Shown piece by piece: positions 10,680 through 21,480 of a DNA stretch of 64,000 bases; positions within the stretch are counted from its first letter, which is position 1; the number at the start of each line of letters is the position of its first letter. The notes below the pieces were generated by a model. The model did no database searches. It saw only the letters and a program-made list of their open reading frames with translations, and was not told the DNA's origin. The stretch covers positions 368,093 through 432,092 of the forward strand of contig JADQAV010000014.1 in assembly GCA_019775845.1 (NCBI GenBank). Direction: 5' to 3'. The translations under genes were made by a program, and so were the position numbers. The stretch is from Myrmaecium sp. VS I D KN 1 (Eukaryota; Ascomycota; Dothideomycetes; Valsariales; Valsariaceae).

Positions 10680-13497
10680 CTACCACTCCAACCTCCGATC
10701 TCCTCCCACTAACCCATCCGCTTCCGCCACCGCCCTCACCAATTTCCCTTCCCCCTCTTCCCCCTCCTTCTCCTCCTCTACCTTCTCCGTCATCCTCTCC
10801 CACAACCTCGCCCCAAACCTTCTCCACGCTCGCTCCACCCCCCGATTCAACGTCAACCGATACTCCATCTCGGAGATGCGCACCGGCCACGCGCGGCCCT
10901 CGCCCGCCCCATCCCCGGGCGTGCCCACGCGGACCGTGCGCGCGGGGACGTCGACGCGGACGGGCGCGCCGTCGCGGGCGACGGCGAAGAAGACCGGGTC
11001 GTCGGGCACGACGAGGCCGAGCAGGCCGAGGGCGGGCTGGTTGCGGGCGTGGATGAAGGCGAAGCTGGGGGCGAGGACGGCGGCGAGCCCCAGGCCGCGG
11101 AGGGCCCGGACGGCTTCTTCGCGGCTGCTGCCGCAGCCGAAGGCGTGGCCGGCGACGAGGACGCGGTGTCCTTTCTCGCGGACGGCGGCGCGGAAGGTGG
11201 GGTGGGTGTGGGCGAGGCAGTGGGTGGCGAGGGCGGCGTCGGTGGTGGCGGTGAGGAGGATGTCGGCGGGGGCGAGCTGGTGCGGGGTGGGTTAGGTGGG
11301 GGTGGGGGTGGGGAAAAGGGGACGTGTGGGGGCTACGTACGGCGTCGGTGTCGATAAAATCTCCTAGCCGGACGATCTTGCTTTCGATGATGCTGAGGTC
11401 GGAGGGCGGCAGTTGGTCGTCTTCGGTCGTGGGGATCGCCGCTCTGGTGGTGGTATTGCTTGCGGTTGGGGAGGTGGGCGGTTTGCGCTCCTGCCGCAGT
11501 CCCAGGCGTGGCTCCATGTATTTGATCGGCTTCGATGGTTCTGCTGGGATTGGATTCTTGTAGCTGGAGAAGAACTGAAGATCGATCTTCTTCAAGAGGG
11601 GCGTCGGATCCGTGACCGTCATGCTAAAGGCCGACGCGGCACAGACGGCAGCGGAGCTCAGGTTGCCGAATGATCCTAGGACGAGTGCGTAAGGACATTG
11701 CCCCGTGGACTGATGCCAGATCTTCACGCTCACCTTTCCCCATGCGGTTCTTGAAGTTGCGATTCTGCGAACTCAACCACGTCTCCCCCTCGCCCGCCCG
11801 GTCGGCACCCATCCCCACGCAGTAGCTGCAGCCCGGCGGCCCGCGCGTGAACCCGGCATCTTCGTAGACCTGCAGCAGGCCCATCCTCTCCAATTTCTCC
11901 ACGATAGGTAAGGAGCCAGGGACGACATGCCGCTTCCCTTTGGCGCTCGGCTTCCAACCGCTGTCGAGGCCGGCTTTCAGGACCAGTGCGGCGAGCACAA
12001 GGTCCTCCTCGGCAGTCGTACATGCACCGATGAAGACGCCATCGAGAGGCATGCCAACCTTGGAGGAGACCGGGACCACGTCGTCAGGGTTGGGATACAG
12101 AGCGATGGTAGGTTCAACTTCGGACAGGTTGATCTCGTAGACACCGGCGTACTGGGCGCCCTCATCAGCTTTGAAATAGATCGAGTTCGCTTTGTTGGCT
12201 TTGCGGCGTCTACGGGCGATATAGTCGCGGGTGATCTTGTCGGCGGTGAAGACGCCTGTAACTGCACCGAATTCCTGGAGAGGGATGTCAGTCTTCTGCA
12301 ATCATGAGCACACCAGGAGTTGAGCCGACTGACAGTACACATGTTGGAGATGGCGAACCTAGCATCGATGCTCAGCCACTTCAAGCCCTCTCCTGTGAAC
12401 TCGACGATTCGGTCACTGGCGACGGTGTTTCTTTTTAGCTTCCTCAGCACATGGAGGATGACATCCTTCCCGCCGATACCAAACGCCGGCTGCCCGGTGA
12501 AGTTGATTAGGATGCTCTCCGGAATCTTGAACCAGGTCTCACCGCTGATCAAGCCTATGGCGACGTCTGCAGCACCTAATCCGATCGCCAAACAGCCCAC
12601 AGCGCCGGAAGAGCAGGTATGGCTGTCGGAGCCGAGGATGAGCATGCCCGGCTCAGCACGCTCGCGCACGAACTCGGTATGCATAATCGTGTAGTTCATG
12701 CCTTGATACTCCGTCAATCGAAAGTCCCTCTTCGCTTTCTCGGCGGCATCTCGAAGCGCTGCGACCTTCGGAACGTGCGCGATGCGAGGATCGTAGACGT
12801 GATCGCCGGCGAGCCAGAACCGATCGTTGCGGAAGATGGCGGGCTGGCCGAGCTGGTTGAGGGTCTTGCACATTCCCTATGCCTTCGTTTGAGCATCGCA
12901 TGTTATACGTGGAGCTGCTGGGCAGGCGGACTTCCTTACCATCCACGAAGCCTCGCTCGCGATGATCCAGTCCACAGCCACTCTGGCGGCATCACCCACC
13001 TCCAAACCAGTGATGGGTCGTTCCCCAAGAACGTGGTGGGCGAAGATCTTTTGTGCAAGCGTCATCGGCGCCGTCCTTGAGTCTCGAGAGTTCACAGGTG
13101 GCGGGAGGTCTCGGGCACGCTCCTGCGAAGAGAGAGATTCGATGTACGCTTGGACTTGGAAGAGCACTTCTTCCTCCTGCTCTTTCGCGAGAATCGCATC
13201 TCGTCTGTAGCCAAATCCGCCGATCGACTCCCGGCTGGTGCATTTTTCGTAGGCGTTGCGTAAAGCTTCGGCCTCGAGATCGTGTCCACCCGATTGCAAA
13301 CTTTGGATTAGCTGTTCGACGATTCCCAGCACATTCAAGCAACTGGGCGTAGGAGTTTCGGTTGATTTAGAGACCCGGATATCGGTGTGTCGGCTGACGT
13401 TAAGGTAGTCGACGACAGCATCAAGGAATTCCTGCTTCCCATCATCGCTCTGTTCTCCGATTTTAATCGTCACGTTCACAGGCTTATGGGAGGCCAT
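10680..13497 (-). CDS. Fused LeuC/LeuD-like aconitase-family hydro-lyase with N-terminal extension
   Basis: Iron-sulfur dehydratase/isomerase of the aconitase superfamily, nearest to the isopropylmalate dehydratase/homoaconitase side. Exons 13497-12940, 12876-12334, 12274-11734, 11675-11341 and 11276-10680 give 857 residues. The large-subunit domain starts near residue 145 ([11 protein letters not shown]) with SDSHTCSSG and ISNMCTEFGAVTG. It carries three candidate cluster ligands: Cys452 in GACTTAE, and Cys516 and Cys519 in [19 protein letters not shown] follows. The small-subunit swivel domain has [11 protein letters not shown] and the [13 protein letters not shown] substrate loop. About 144 residues precede the catalytic domain, more than in Leu1 or homoaconitase, and I do not recognise them. 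The linker between domains is Pro/Thr-rich. The gene diverges from a C-C lyase gene, suggesting a shared pathway rather than leucine or lysine synthesis. The substrate is unknown. Confidence 0.85.
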
Positions 13498-13959
13498 TTC
13501 GGCATCGAGGTATCATGTTAAGGATCTGCATTAGCCAACGAGGGCATAGCAGAATATAATGCAGCCTTATGTCTGGACATCATTAAAGTGACCGGGCCGA
13601 GGAAGGCTGAGAACGGCATAAGTCGTGTTGTTGTTGACCGGTCCCGGTGACATATCTTGGGCGAAAGTGGGCAAGGGCGGACTACGGGTAGTTAACCCCC
13701 AGTCTGGGAGGGTATCACCCCGCATTACAACGTCGTCAGCATCTTACAAAATGACCCGATTGGAGGAGTTGCATGGTAGGAAATCGGCTCTATCACAACT
13801 TTCAAGCCTGTACCGGTCCGGTCCGGTCCGTGTATTGCGTTAGTCTGGCTGTATGTAAGAGCAGCGAATCTGAAAAGGATCAAAAGGCAGCGGCCAGCAT
13901 GTTAGTCTTGTAGGTTCACAATGTAGATTTTCCTCCCCTGATTGATTGATTCGAAAGAC
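13498..13959. promoter_or_regulatory. Shared divergent promoter of the hydro-lyase and lyase genes
   Basis: The 462 bp between the two divergent start codons must hold both promoters. Just upstream of the lyase start is an ATTGATTGATT run at 13941-13951. No known operator stands out. Co-regulation of the pair is inference from the arrangement. Confidence 0.5.
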
Positions 13960-14913
13960 ATGTCTTCCATTGTCGCTCCCGCCCGAAAGCTGCGGGAACT
14001 CCTCCAGGACCCGCGAAATATCGTCGTGGCTCCCGGTGTGTACGATGGCATATCCGCACGTATGGCAATATCCTTGGGATTCGATGCGATCTATATGGTA
14101 AGCAATCGCACCAAAAGCGCCATCCAAGCTAACACTCTACTGCTTCAGACTGGCGCAGGAACGTCCATGTCCCGCCTCGGCTGGGCGGACCTAGGCATGG
14201 CCACCCAGCAGGACATGGCTGGAAACGCCTCTATGCTTGCCTCGCTCTCCGCCACGCCGCTCATTGCCGATGCCGACACGGGTTATGGCGGACCGATCAT
14301 GGTGACTCGAACCGTGCGGGCCTACGCCCAGGCCGGTGTCGCTGCCTTGCACCTGGAAGATCAGGTGCAGGAGAAACGATGCGGCCATCTGCTGGGGAAG
14401 GAGGTCGTTACGCGAGACGTGTTCTATGCGCGTCTTCGGGCGGCTATCATAGCCAGAGACGAGATGGGCAGCGATATGATGATCATTGCAAGGACCGATT
14501 CCCGGCAGACAGACGGGTTTGACGAGACCGTGGCGCGATTGCGAGGCGCGATTGAACTCGGAGTCGACGCGGTGTTTCCTGAAGGCTTGACAAGTATAGA
14601 TGAATGCAAGAAGATGGTGGAGGCGATGAGTGACACGCCTGTACTGCTGAATATGGTCAGTGGAGGTGTTACGCCGGATCTCACAGTGGAAGAGGCAAAG
14701 GAGATTGGGTTCCGCGTGATCATCTTTCCCGCTGTTTCGATTGGTGCAGCTATCAATGCATATCAGGACGCCTTGTCAAAGCTGAAAGAAGAAGGTAAGG
14801 AGCCTCGAAACCCAGCAGGGATGGGTCCGAAAGAGGCTTTTATGCTGTGTGGGCTACGCGAATGTATGGAGCTGGATAAGAAGGCAGGCGGGAAGGCTTT
14901 CAACTCTGTATAG
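13960..14913 (+). CDS. Isocitrate lyase/PEP mutase superfamily C-C lyase (oxaloacetate hydrolase or methylisocitrate/dimethylmalate lyase-like)
   Basis: Exons 13960-14097 and 14149-14913 give 300 residues, typical of the short lyases of this superfamily. Landmarks in order: PGVYDGISARMA, the intron junction at DAIYM/TGAGTSMS, the metal-binding DADTGYGGP, EDQ, and the catalytic loop KRCGH with Cys124. IARTDS and a C-terminal PAGMGPKEAF follow. The Cys in KRCGH marks a C-C bond lyase and argues against a true PEP phosphomutase. Fungal oxaloacetate hydrolase, 2-methylisocitrate lyase and 2,3-dimethylmalate lyase all share this fold and cannot be told apart by eye here. The 51-nt intron has no stop and keeps frame, so unspliced RNA would add 17 residues right at the active site. 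The ATG chosen begins MSSIVAPARK. Its divergent partner is an aconitase-family enzyme. Confidence 0.9.
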   Translation: MSSIVAPARKLRELLQDPRNIVVAPGVYDGISARMAISLGFDAIYMVSNRTKSAIQANTLLLQTGAGTSMSRLGWADLGMATQQDMAGNASMLASLSATPLIADADTGYGGPIMVTRTVRAYAQAGVAALHLEDQVQEKRCGHLLGKEVVTRDVFYARLRAAIIARDEMGSDMMIIARTDSRQTDGFDETVARLRGAIELGVDAVFPEGLTSIDECKKMVEAMSDTPVLLNMVSGGVTPDLTVEEAKEIGFRVIIFPAVSIGAAINAYQDALSKLKEEGKEPRNPAGMGPKEAFMLCGLRECMELDKKAGGKAFNSV

Positions 14914-17422
14914 AGATTAGCTTGGCAAGCCTACTGAACTCATTAGGCATACCTTCAACATTCTGGATGTGATAGTCTGTCAGGGACAATATCGGACCTC
15001 AGTTTCATCAGCGCAAGCCGTAGAAGTTTATCAAGCGAATTTTCCGAGTTTACCAAGTTGGTTACAATAGGTGTTCGTAAGAATGCATGGCCCCAGTAAG
15101 CAAGAGTCCAGTACCAGAATGAAGGTTCTTTGATGGGAGTATACAAACGCTCCAAGTCGCTTCGCAGCTTTGCTCTCCTACATTCTCTAGCCTTTTGCAT
15201 CTAGTCGAGATAGCAGCTTGAGTATCGTGAAAAATGATATCGCCGTGATGAGCTAGAGTGAGCCTGGTCGCCCAACAGTTCCTCCTCAAACGGAGGTTTG
15301 GTACATACGTTTACCCAGGCTGAGCAATTCCTCACGGGCTTCCATCTTCCCAGGAGGTCTCAAACGAGTACTCTTCGGCTGGGTTTCAGGAAGTAGCCTG
15401 ATGATCTATGCGGGACCTCGCTGGGTGACGAAAATGATCTGTAGTCGACGTTGCGCTGCTCGCATCATATCAGCTCCCGCCATTTCAACAGCACAAGACA
15501 TGGAAGCCTGCACCCCGAAGGTCTGTTGGTCAGGGGATCGTCTACAACATGCCGAGAAAGTGGAGGCCGAAAGGATTGATTAGATCTTGCGCCATGATGA
15601 GCGGTGTTGGCTCTCGAGGGGGTAGCGGAAGCATTCGCGTTGTGTGGATGCGGGCGTACTGCTATAATGGGACCAACTGGGAGATGAGATGACTGGCTGT
15701 AGTCAAATTCTGTTCTATTACTGAGGACCTGTGTTATATTGAGGTTCCTTGGAGGTTTGAATATCATCTGGAGTACAGAGGGTCCGATACCAGTACGGAC
15801 ATGTCCGGAGATTTGACTGGCATCGCGTAAGGCTGATATTCACGATTCTTGATTGCCTGCAGTGACAATGATCGTTGAAGGCTATATCAACTCGTTAGTC
15901 TCCTTGGAGCCAGCCTCTGTCAATCCAGGGCACGGATTCAACGCTGCCATGAGGATAGAAGAACCGCCAGGGGGACAGTTGGTCCTGCACAACATGCCTC
16001 TGCAAGGAAAGCGATCGTGCATTGACGGAAAAGCTGTTGGTACTGTTTCACACTCGGCATTCAGTTTGCATCGCCGCTGAGGTGAGATAGCCCTATGAGA
16101 ATCCGGAACGCTTGTAGCAGGCTTGACACCGGCCCAAGATTTGAGCGTTTTGATCAAAAGTCCATGGCTCGAAAGGATGCTAACAACTTCTGGCGGGCTC
16201 ACCCTACGAGAGCCTTGATTCTTTTTACACGCAGATAGTTGCAGTCGTACCACATGCTTGTTACGCCCCCAAAGAAGCGGCGATGAGACCGGATGGGAAG
16301 ACTCTCCGGGCTTGTACGCCAGCAGTGGTTGTACAGCGTTGCGACGGCAGACTCACGATGAGAATAGAAAGATAGTGAGGAGTGCAGTTGAGATGTGCGG
16401 AGGAGGATTGCGGAGTTGTTGCCTCGACCTGACGTCAAATGTCGCTTAGCTACCCCAGCCTTTGGTTTCACCACCAGACGCCTCCAACCCGACCATCCCT
16501 TCCGACAGAACATCTGCAAACATGAATTCCGTCCGTTAGGCCCCATTTATTCCAACTCCCTAGCGGTTTCTAAACTATCTCGGCATTGTAACTGTCTGGG
16601 AGTTTGCTTCAGAGCCGTGGCCAGCTCGTACCTACCGCTATTCAACACCAACTCCGATGCCTTGAGGATGGATGGTCTGTATTTGAACGAAATACTTGGC
16701 TTACTCCGTAGTAGAACCCGAACTAAAAACATCAAACACAAGCTAAGTAAGCTCATGTGACGACGAATCAAACAAGAGTACTCCAGCAGTTGTTTTCAGA
16801 CCAGACGACGGTCGCTGCGCCGTGGTGCAATCTCAGTAAGCAAGCAGGTGTCAAGGCGGATCACGGCTCAGCCCCCCACGCTCCATCCACACCGCATCCC
16901 TGCCTCAGCATCTATTTACGGGTCGGCTGTCCAATGATGCCCGCCAGCAGAAATGCACTACGGGAGGAGGAGGAGGCTCGATCTGCGCCTCGGGTCCCTC
17001 GTGAGGGTCGACCCTCACCTGCACCCACGCTGAACACCTGTGCTGATGGGGGCATGCCAACAGCCAGCAACGTTCCACGATCCTACCTTCGAGCATGGAT
17101 CCCGTAAGCCAAGCTCCACCATCCGACTTTGAGCCATGTTGGTGCTTGGGAGAGGAGATATAGTTATGTATACTGTATCCCACCTCCGTCAGCTCTCTGA
17201 CCTTGACCCAACAAGGGGACCTCGCTGCAAAGCAAAGGTAGAGGGCAGTGACAATCTCGAGAATAGATACATGCACGTGGGACCCCTCGTCGCCTTCATC
17301 CTGACCTCTTCCTTTTTCTTCCGTGTTGAAAGCTGTTCGGTCGTCGTCTGTTCTTCTCAATCACTCATCCCGAGGGCTTTCCATATTCTTTTTCCTCATC
17401 ACCAAGACATTTTCAAACCACC
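14914..17422. other. 2.5-kb region without a convincing gene; possible degraded coding sequence
   Basis: No complete gene could be built. On the minus strand between about 15400 and 14960 some pieces look protein-like. One runs RLRPPGKMEAREELLSLGKR before a GTATGT donor. Another is LITAISFFTILKLLSRLDAK after a CTCTAG acceptor. A third contains EPSFWYWTLAYWGHAF. Stops interrupt them and I could not join them. This may be a decayed gene or chance. The part from about 17280 is a pyrimidine-rich leader of the gene starting at 17423. Confidence 0.35.
16430..16437. promoter_or_regulatory. CRE/ATF-type palindrome TGACGTCA
   Basis: A second perfect TGACGTCA in the window, about 1 kb upstream of the F-box/UBA gene. 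The site is seen directly; a role is only possible, and at this distance chance is likely. Confidence 0.25.
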
Positions 17423-20400
17423 ATGACTTTTGACACGTTCGTCCTTAGCATCGCACCACAAGGAGAACGCAGTATAGCCAGGCGAAGTGTCTCAATCTTC
17501 AGCAGACGTGGCACAGAATCTCACCACACCTCCTCAGGTCCTGGAAAGATGCAATATCTATCACGGTCACCAAATATGAAGAGATGGAAGCTAGGGAAGG
17601 CTCATTCAAATTGCTCATCGGAAAAGGTGACTGTTCTACGAGCAGTGCCCCAGGATGGCGAGCAGCCACCACTCTTTCCTTCACCTACGGACCCGCCAGC
17701 TCCGCCATCGCCAAACACAGAAATAATCAACACCATGACCCCCGGGCCTGTATCGGCGATTGAATCTCCTCAGTTTGGTATGGCAGCCTTCCATTTGCGA
17801 CCAACTGATCATTTAATCAGCCCGTCCAGCGCAAGATCTCCAATTACGTCCCCTAAGGCAGCCAAGAAACTCCGCGAAGCTTCGCCAAAGACCGAAGTGA
17901 TCGGAATATGGAAGGACGGAAAGACTTACTGGGAGCAGGGATCACAAATGCAGGCGGCGTCTCCCGGAGATGAGGTCCGTTTGCCATTATCAGATAGTTC
18001 ACGAGTCAACGCTCCTTCGTCTGCCTCGGGACCTTTGGGTACTGTGGGGAATCCTCCCGAGACGACCAGGAAGCCAGAGATACATGTCCTTATCCCGAGC
18101 GATTCGCATTCCCGAGATCCTACCACGGTTGTTCCTTTGATACAAACAGCTGCTATCTGTTCTGCGTCAATGGATGACCCTTCCGAACGAGTTTCCCCTG
18201 GAGTCTCCCCTACATCGATGACCTCTGATAACAACACACTTAACAGGAGCTCACCAAAGATCTCCCCCGTGTCAAGTGACCTCCGTAAGCCATCATCGTT
18301 TCGTCCTTCTCCTACATCCGAATCTCAATTCTCGGAGAGGATTGAGAAGCCAGCCTCATCACCGTCCTCACCACTTTCTCCGATGGTAGCCGGCCACAAG
18401 AGGATACCAGCACGATCCTCCACTTCCTCTGGATCATCAGAGGGAGGAGGGGACAACGCTTCCTCGGTCTACAGTCCTCGATCGTCCATGACTAGTGTAG
18501 AACAGGATGATCCCCGAAGATCTGGGAAACTCCCGATCCCCTTGGACACCCGAATGGGACGTAGAATATTCTCAATATGTTCGCCTGCAGCATTGGGCAT
18601 CTTCGATGATTCGCCAGAGCAATATACACCACCGAACGATATGGCCGATTCGCAATTGGTAGGCCTGTACCTGAGACCTGGCAGAACTCCTAGGAGTCCT
18701 TCCACCCGCTCCGCACACTCTCTGCAGCGGAGGTCTGGCGTTAGGAAAAGTGACTCCAAAAGATACAGCAGCCACCGTTTTTCTTGCACGAGGATAGACG
18801 CGCTGAACAGGGCGACTTCGGAGACTGAACCTGTTATTCAGCAAAGCCCTACTCTGAGTGAGGCTACTGTGGACCTGGAGCGGCAGCTGACCCTCATCAT
18901 GCGTGACGCTGCGGATCCACCACCTGTTCCCCGGAAGTCAAGCAAGAGATTAGGGTCTCAGAGTCACTTACGTGAGGGTCCCTATGAGCAGCAAGAAATA
19001 GAGTGTCCGCAGGGCTCCGACATAAAGCTTAAAGAAGCCAAACCGCACCGGAAGCCCAAGGCCATATCTCTGCGTTTGGAGATCCCACCTGTCGACCCAA
19101 ACATGTTCCAAAAAGTGCAGCAGATCCGAACTTCCCGGCGGAAACGTAAACCGCGCTCCATCACTTCCGAGGACGCCGAATCCGTGATTCTCAAGATCTT
19201 CGAGGCGGTCTCGAACCCTGACGACTTGGTTTCGTTAGCACTCACCAACAAGGGCTTCTACGCCGTCTTCAAGAGGCATGAATTTGATCTGATACGAAAC
19301 ATTCTTCGGCAAATGTGTCCACCGGCATGGGAGTACAGGGAACTCCGCGACATGCGCATGGGACAGTCGAAGACGGCGGCATCCGACCGAGGTTGCAGAC
19401 CGAGCTCATACATTGAGCTGTATACCCGCGATTCGGATGTTGTCAACTCCCTCAAGCACTTGATACTGGAGCGATGCCAGACCTGGTTGCGTGATGATAT
19501 GGTCATTGCGCTCCAAGGCTCAAACGAGGAACTATCGCAGAGAGCAGATAGTGCTCTTTGGCGCATTTGGTCGTTCTGCCATCTGTTCGGCGCCCGGGCG
19601 GGGCACGAAGATGATATCGCGGGACAGATGGCTTGGCTGGAAGGGCGAAGGGTGGCAAGTTCAAAGAGTTTTGGAGAGCCACTCGTGGACGCGGCATCGG
19701 CATCCTCTGACAGCACCGAAGGCTGCACAAGTGTGCCTGTTTGTTTTGCGAAGGGCAACTCAGGCGGTCTGACACCAGGAGAATTGTACGATATCTTGGA
19801 GCTCTGGAATGGCTTGAGCAAGTTGATTCAGGGTTTGCTCGGGAGGACGGTCGAGGCAAGGAAGTATGGTGTGTATGACCGCTTGGATGTCGAGGGTGGA
19901 GATATCGACCAGGAGGAAATCTGGCTAGGTAAGTTGCCAGCCTTGTAGGACCGTGGTATTCAAGCGCTAATACGCATCGTCTGCAGAGGAATGGCATGAC
20001 TACCTGCTCACTCTCGGTTTGGAAGTAGTCGAAGCTCTGGCGGGTCCATCCCTCCAAGCCGACGAGAGCGTCTTCATCATCGCCGAACGACACAACTGGG
20101 TATCCTGGACTCCACCTCAGCACCGCGGATCCCGCAGCATGTTCCTCCGCGAGGCCGTCTCCCGCCTATATCACGAGAAGACGGTCGCGCAACTCCGCGA
20201 CACACCATCCGCCACTCTCCGACAGCAGTCCCGGGAACAGGACAAGGCTCGACGGGCGAAGCACAGCGAGGAGATCCGCGAACGCCGACAGATGGGTCGC
20301 TACAACGAGCTCGACCCGGCCGACGAACGTCCAATCAGCGACTTCGAGCGCGTCCTCACGCGGCTTACCAAAACCTCACACGACGGGCCCGTCGCCGCCG

Positions 20401-20816
20401 GCAGCGCGGACTCCATCCAACCTACACCCATCACCCCCTACCGCCCATCCGCGCCGCCCTTCCCCTGTCCACAAAAGCCACTCCCTCCTCTACCCGGTAC
20501 ACCCGCCTACCTCCGCCACTCCACCCATCGAGCCTCTCCCACAACTACCACCACCACCACCTCCCCGCCGCAGTACGACCAACCCGCCATCCCTCACCTC
20601 GCCCCGCCCGCCCCGCACGTCAGCCACTACCAGCACCCGCTCCAACGGCAGCTCTACGAGGCCGACCCGGCCGAGCGCACGGCCGAGCGGGCCATCTACC
20701 GCCTCGTCGAGATGGGCTTCACCCCGGACCGGGCCCGGTACGCGCTCATGAAGACGGATCGCGGCGATGGCTTGCGCGTCGATCGGGCGGTTGAGCTGTT
20801 GCTGCGGGAGCAGTGA
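17423..20816 (+). CDS. Large protein with central F-box-like segment and C-terminal UBA domain
   Basis: Two exons (17423-19928 and 19987-20816) with a 58-nt intron give 1111 residues. The start sits in a good CCACCATG context after a pyrimidine-rich leader. Residues 1-560 are Ser/Pro-rich and probably disordered, with one conserved-looking VIGIWKDGKTYW. From about residue 580 an F-box-like block appears (SVILKIFEAVSNPDDLVSLAL, then NKGFYAVFKRHEF). A helical domain follows up to about residue 930. A Pro-rich linker then leads to a C-terminal UBA domain (AIYRLVEMGFTPDRARYAL, then RVDRAVELLL). UBA domains bind ubiquitin and F-box domains link substrates to SCF ligases, so a role in ubiquitin-dependent turnover is a reasonable inference. 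I know no named protein with this exact layout. The F-box call is weaker than the UBA call. Confidence 0.85.
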
Positions 20817-21480
20817 GGGGGGGTGGTGGGGGACTGGAGGATTTTACGTTCCTTTTGTGAGATTGTTGTCTGCGATTGCTTTTTCGTTACCTTTTGGTGG
20901 GATCGTGTATTAGTTGGTGCTCTTTACTTCTCTCTGTTGGCACGCTCACTTCCTTCTGCTTTCTCTTTGTTTTGTTTATTTCCCCCTCATTTTCTTTTCC
21001 TTAGTTGTGTGCTTTCCTGTTAGATATCCAAATGCTCTTCCCTCCCTTTCTTCAACGCTTTACACTCCCCCATCCGATTCTGCGATCACAGATCCATATC
21101 GTAAAGAAAAAAAGGCAGTATCTTCGTATGGATGGTGATGTATTGTACCACGTTCCTCTTCGATGTGATGGATAAAATGTGCTATCAGATTAGCTATTGA
21201 AATTCCATACTATCGTTCGCTGTTCCTTTCAGCATATGGGGTCTTCAAGACGTCCCCGACGTTTCTTCTTTTCGCAACGGTCAAAGTGCCATATTCTCCC
21301 GCCTTAAGCAACACCAGTGCTCACTGTCACTCACTCCTGAGCCTGCTTCGGTCCACGAAAACCATCAAGCATCGCCTCACCTCCCGGCAAGGAATAGTGA
21401 AAGGAAAATGCGAAACTATAAAACACAAGCCCAACGCCCTCCTCCTCCCCCACCTTCCCCCCACCTTTCCCCCACCCCAC
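20817..21480. other. Convergent 3' region, no gene seen
   Basis: The gap lies between the stop codons of the UBA gene and the Nudix gene. The left half is T-rich on the plus strand, as expected of a 3' untranslated region. No domain or RNA gene was recognised. Confidence 0.5.

Noticed and set aside
10680-13497. Annotation as Leu1 or homoaconitase
   Set aside because: The motifs are of the superfamily, but the extra N-terminus and the divergent lyase partner make these specific names unsafe without a phylogeny.
13960-14913. Annotation as phosphoenolpyruvate phosphomutase
   Set aside because: The active-site loop has KRCGH with a Cys typical of C-C lyases; true PEP mutases lack it.
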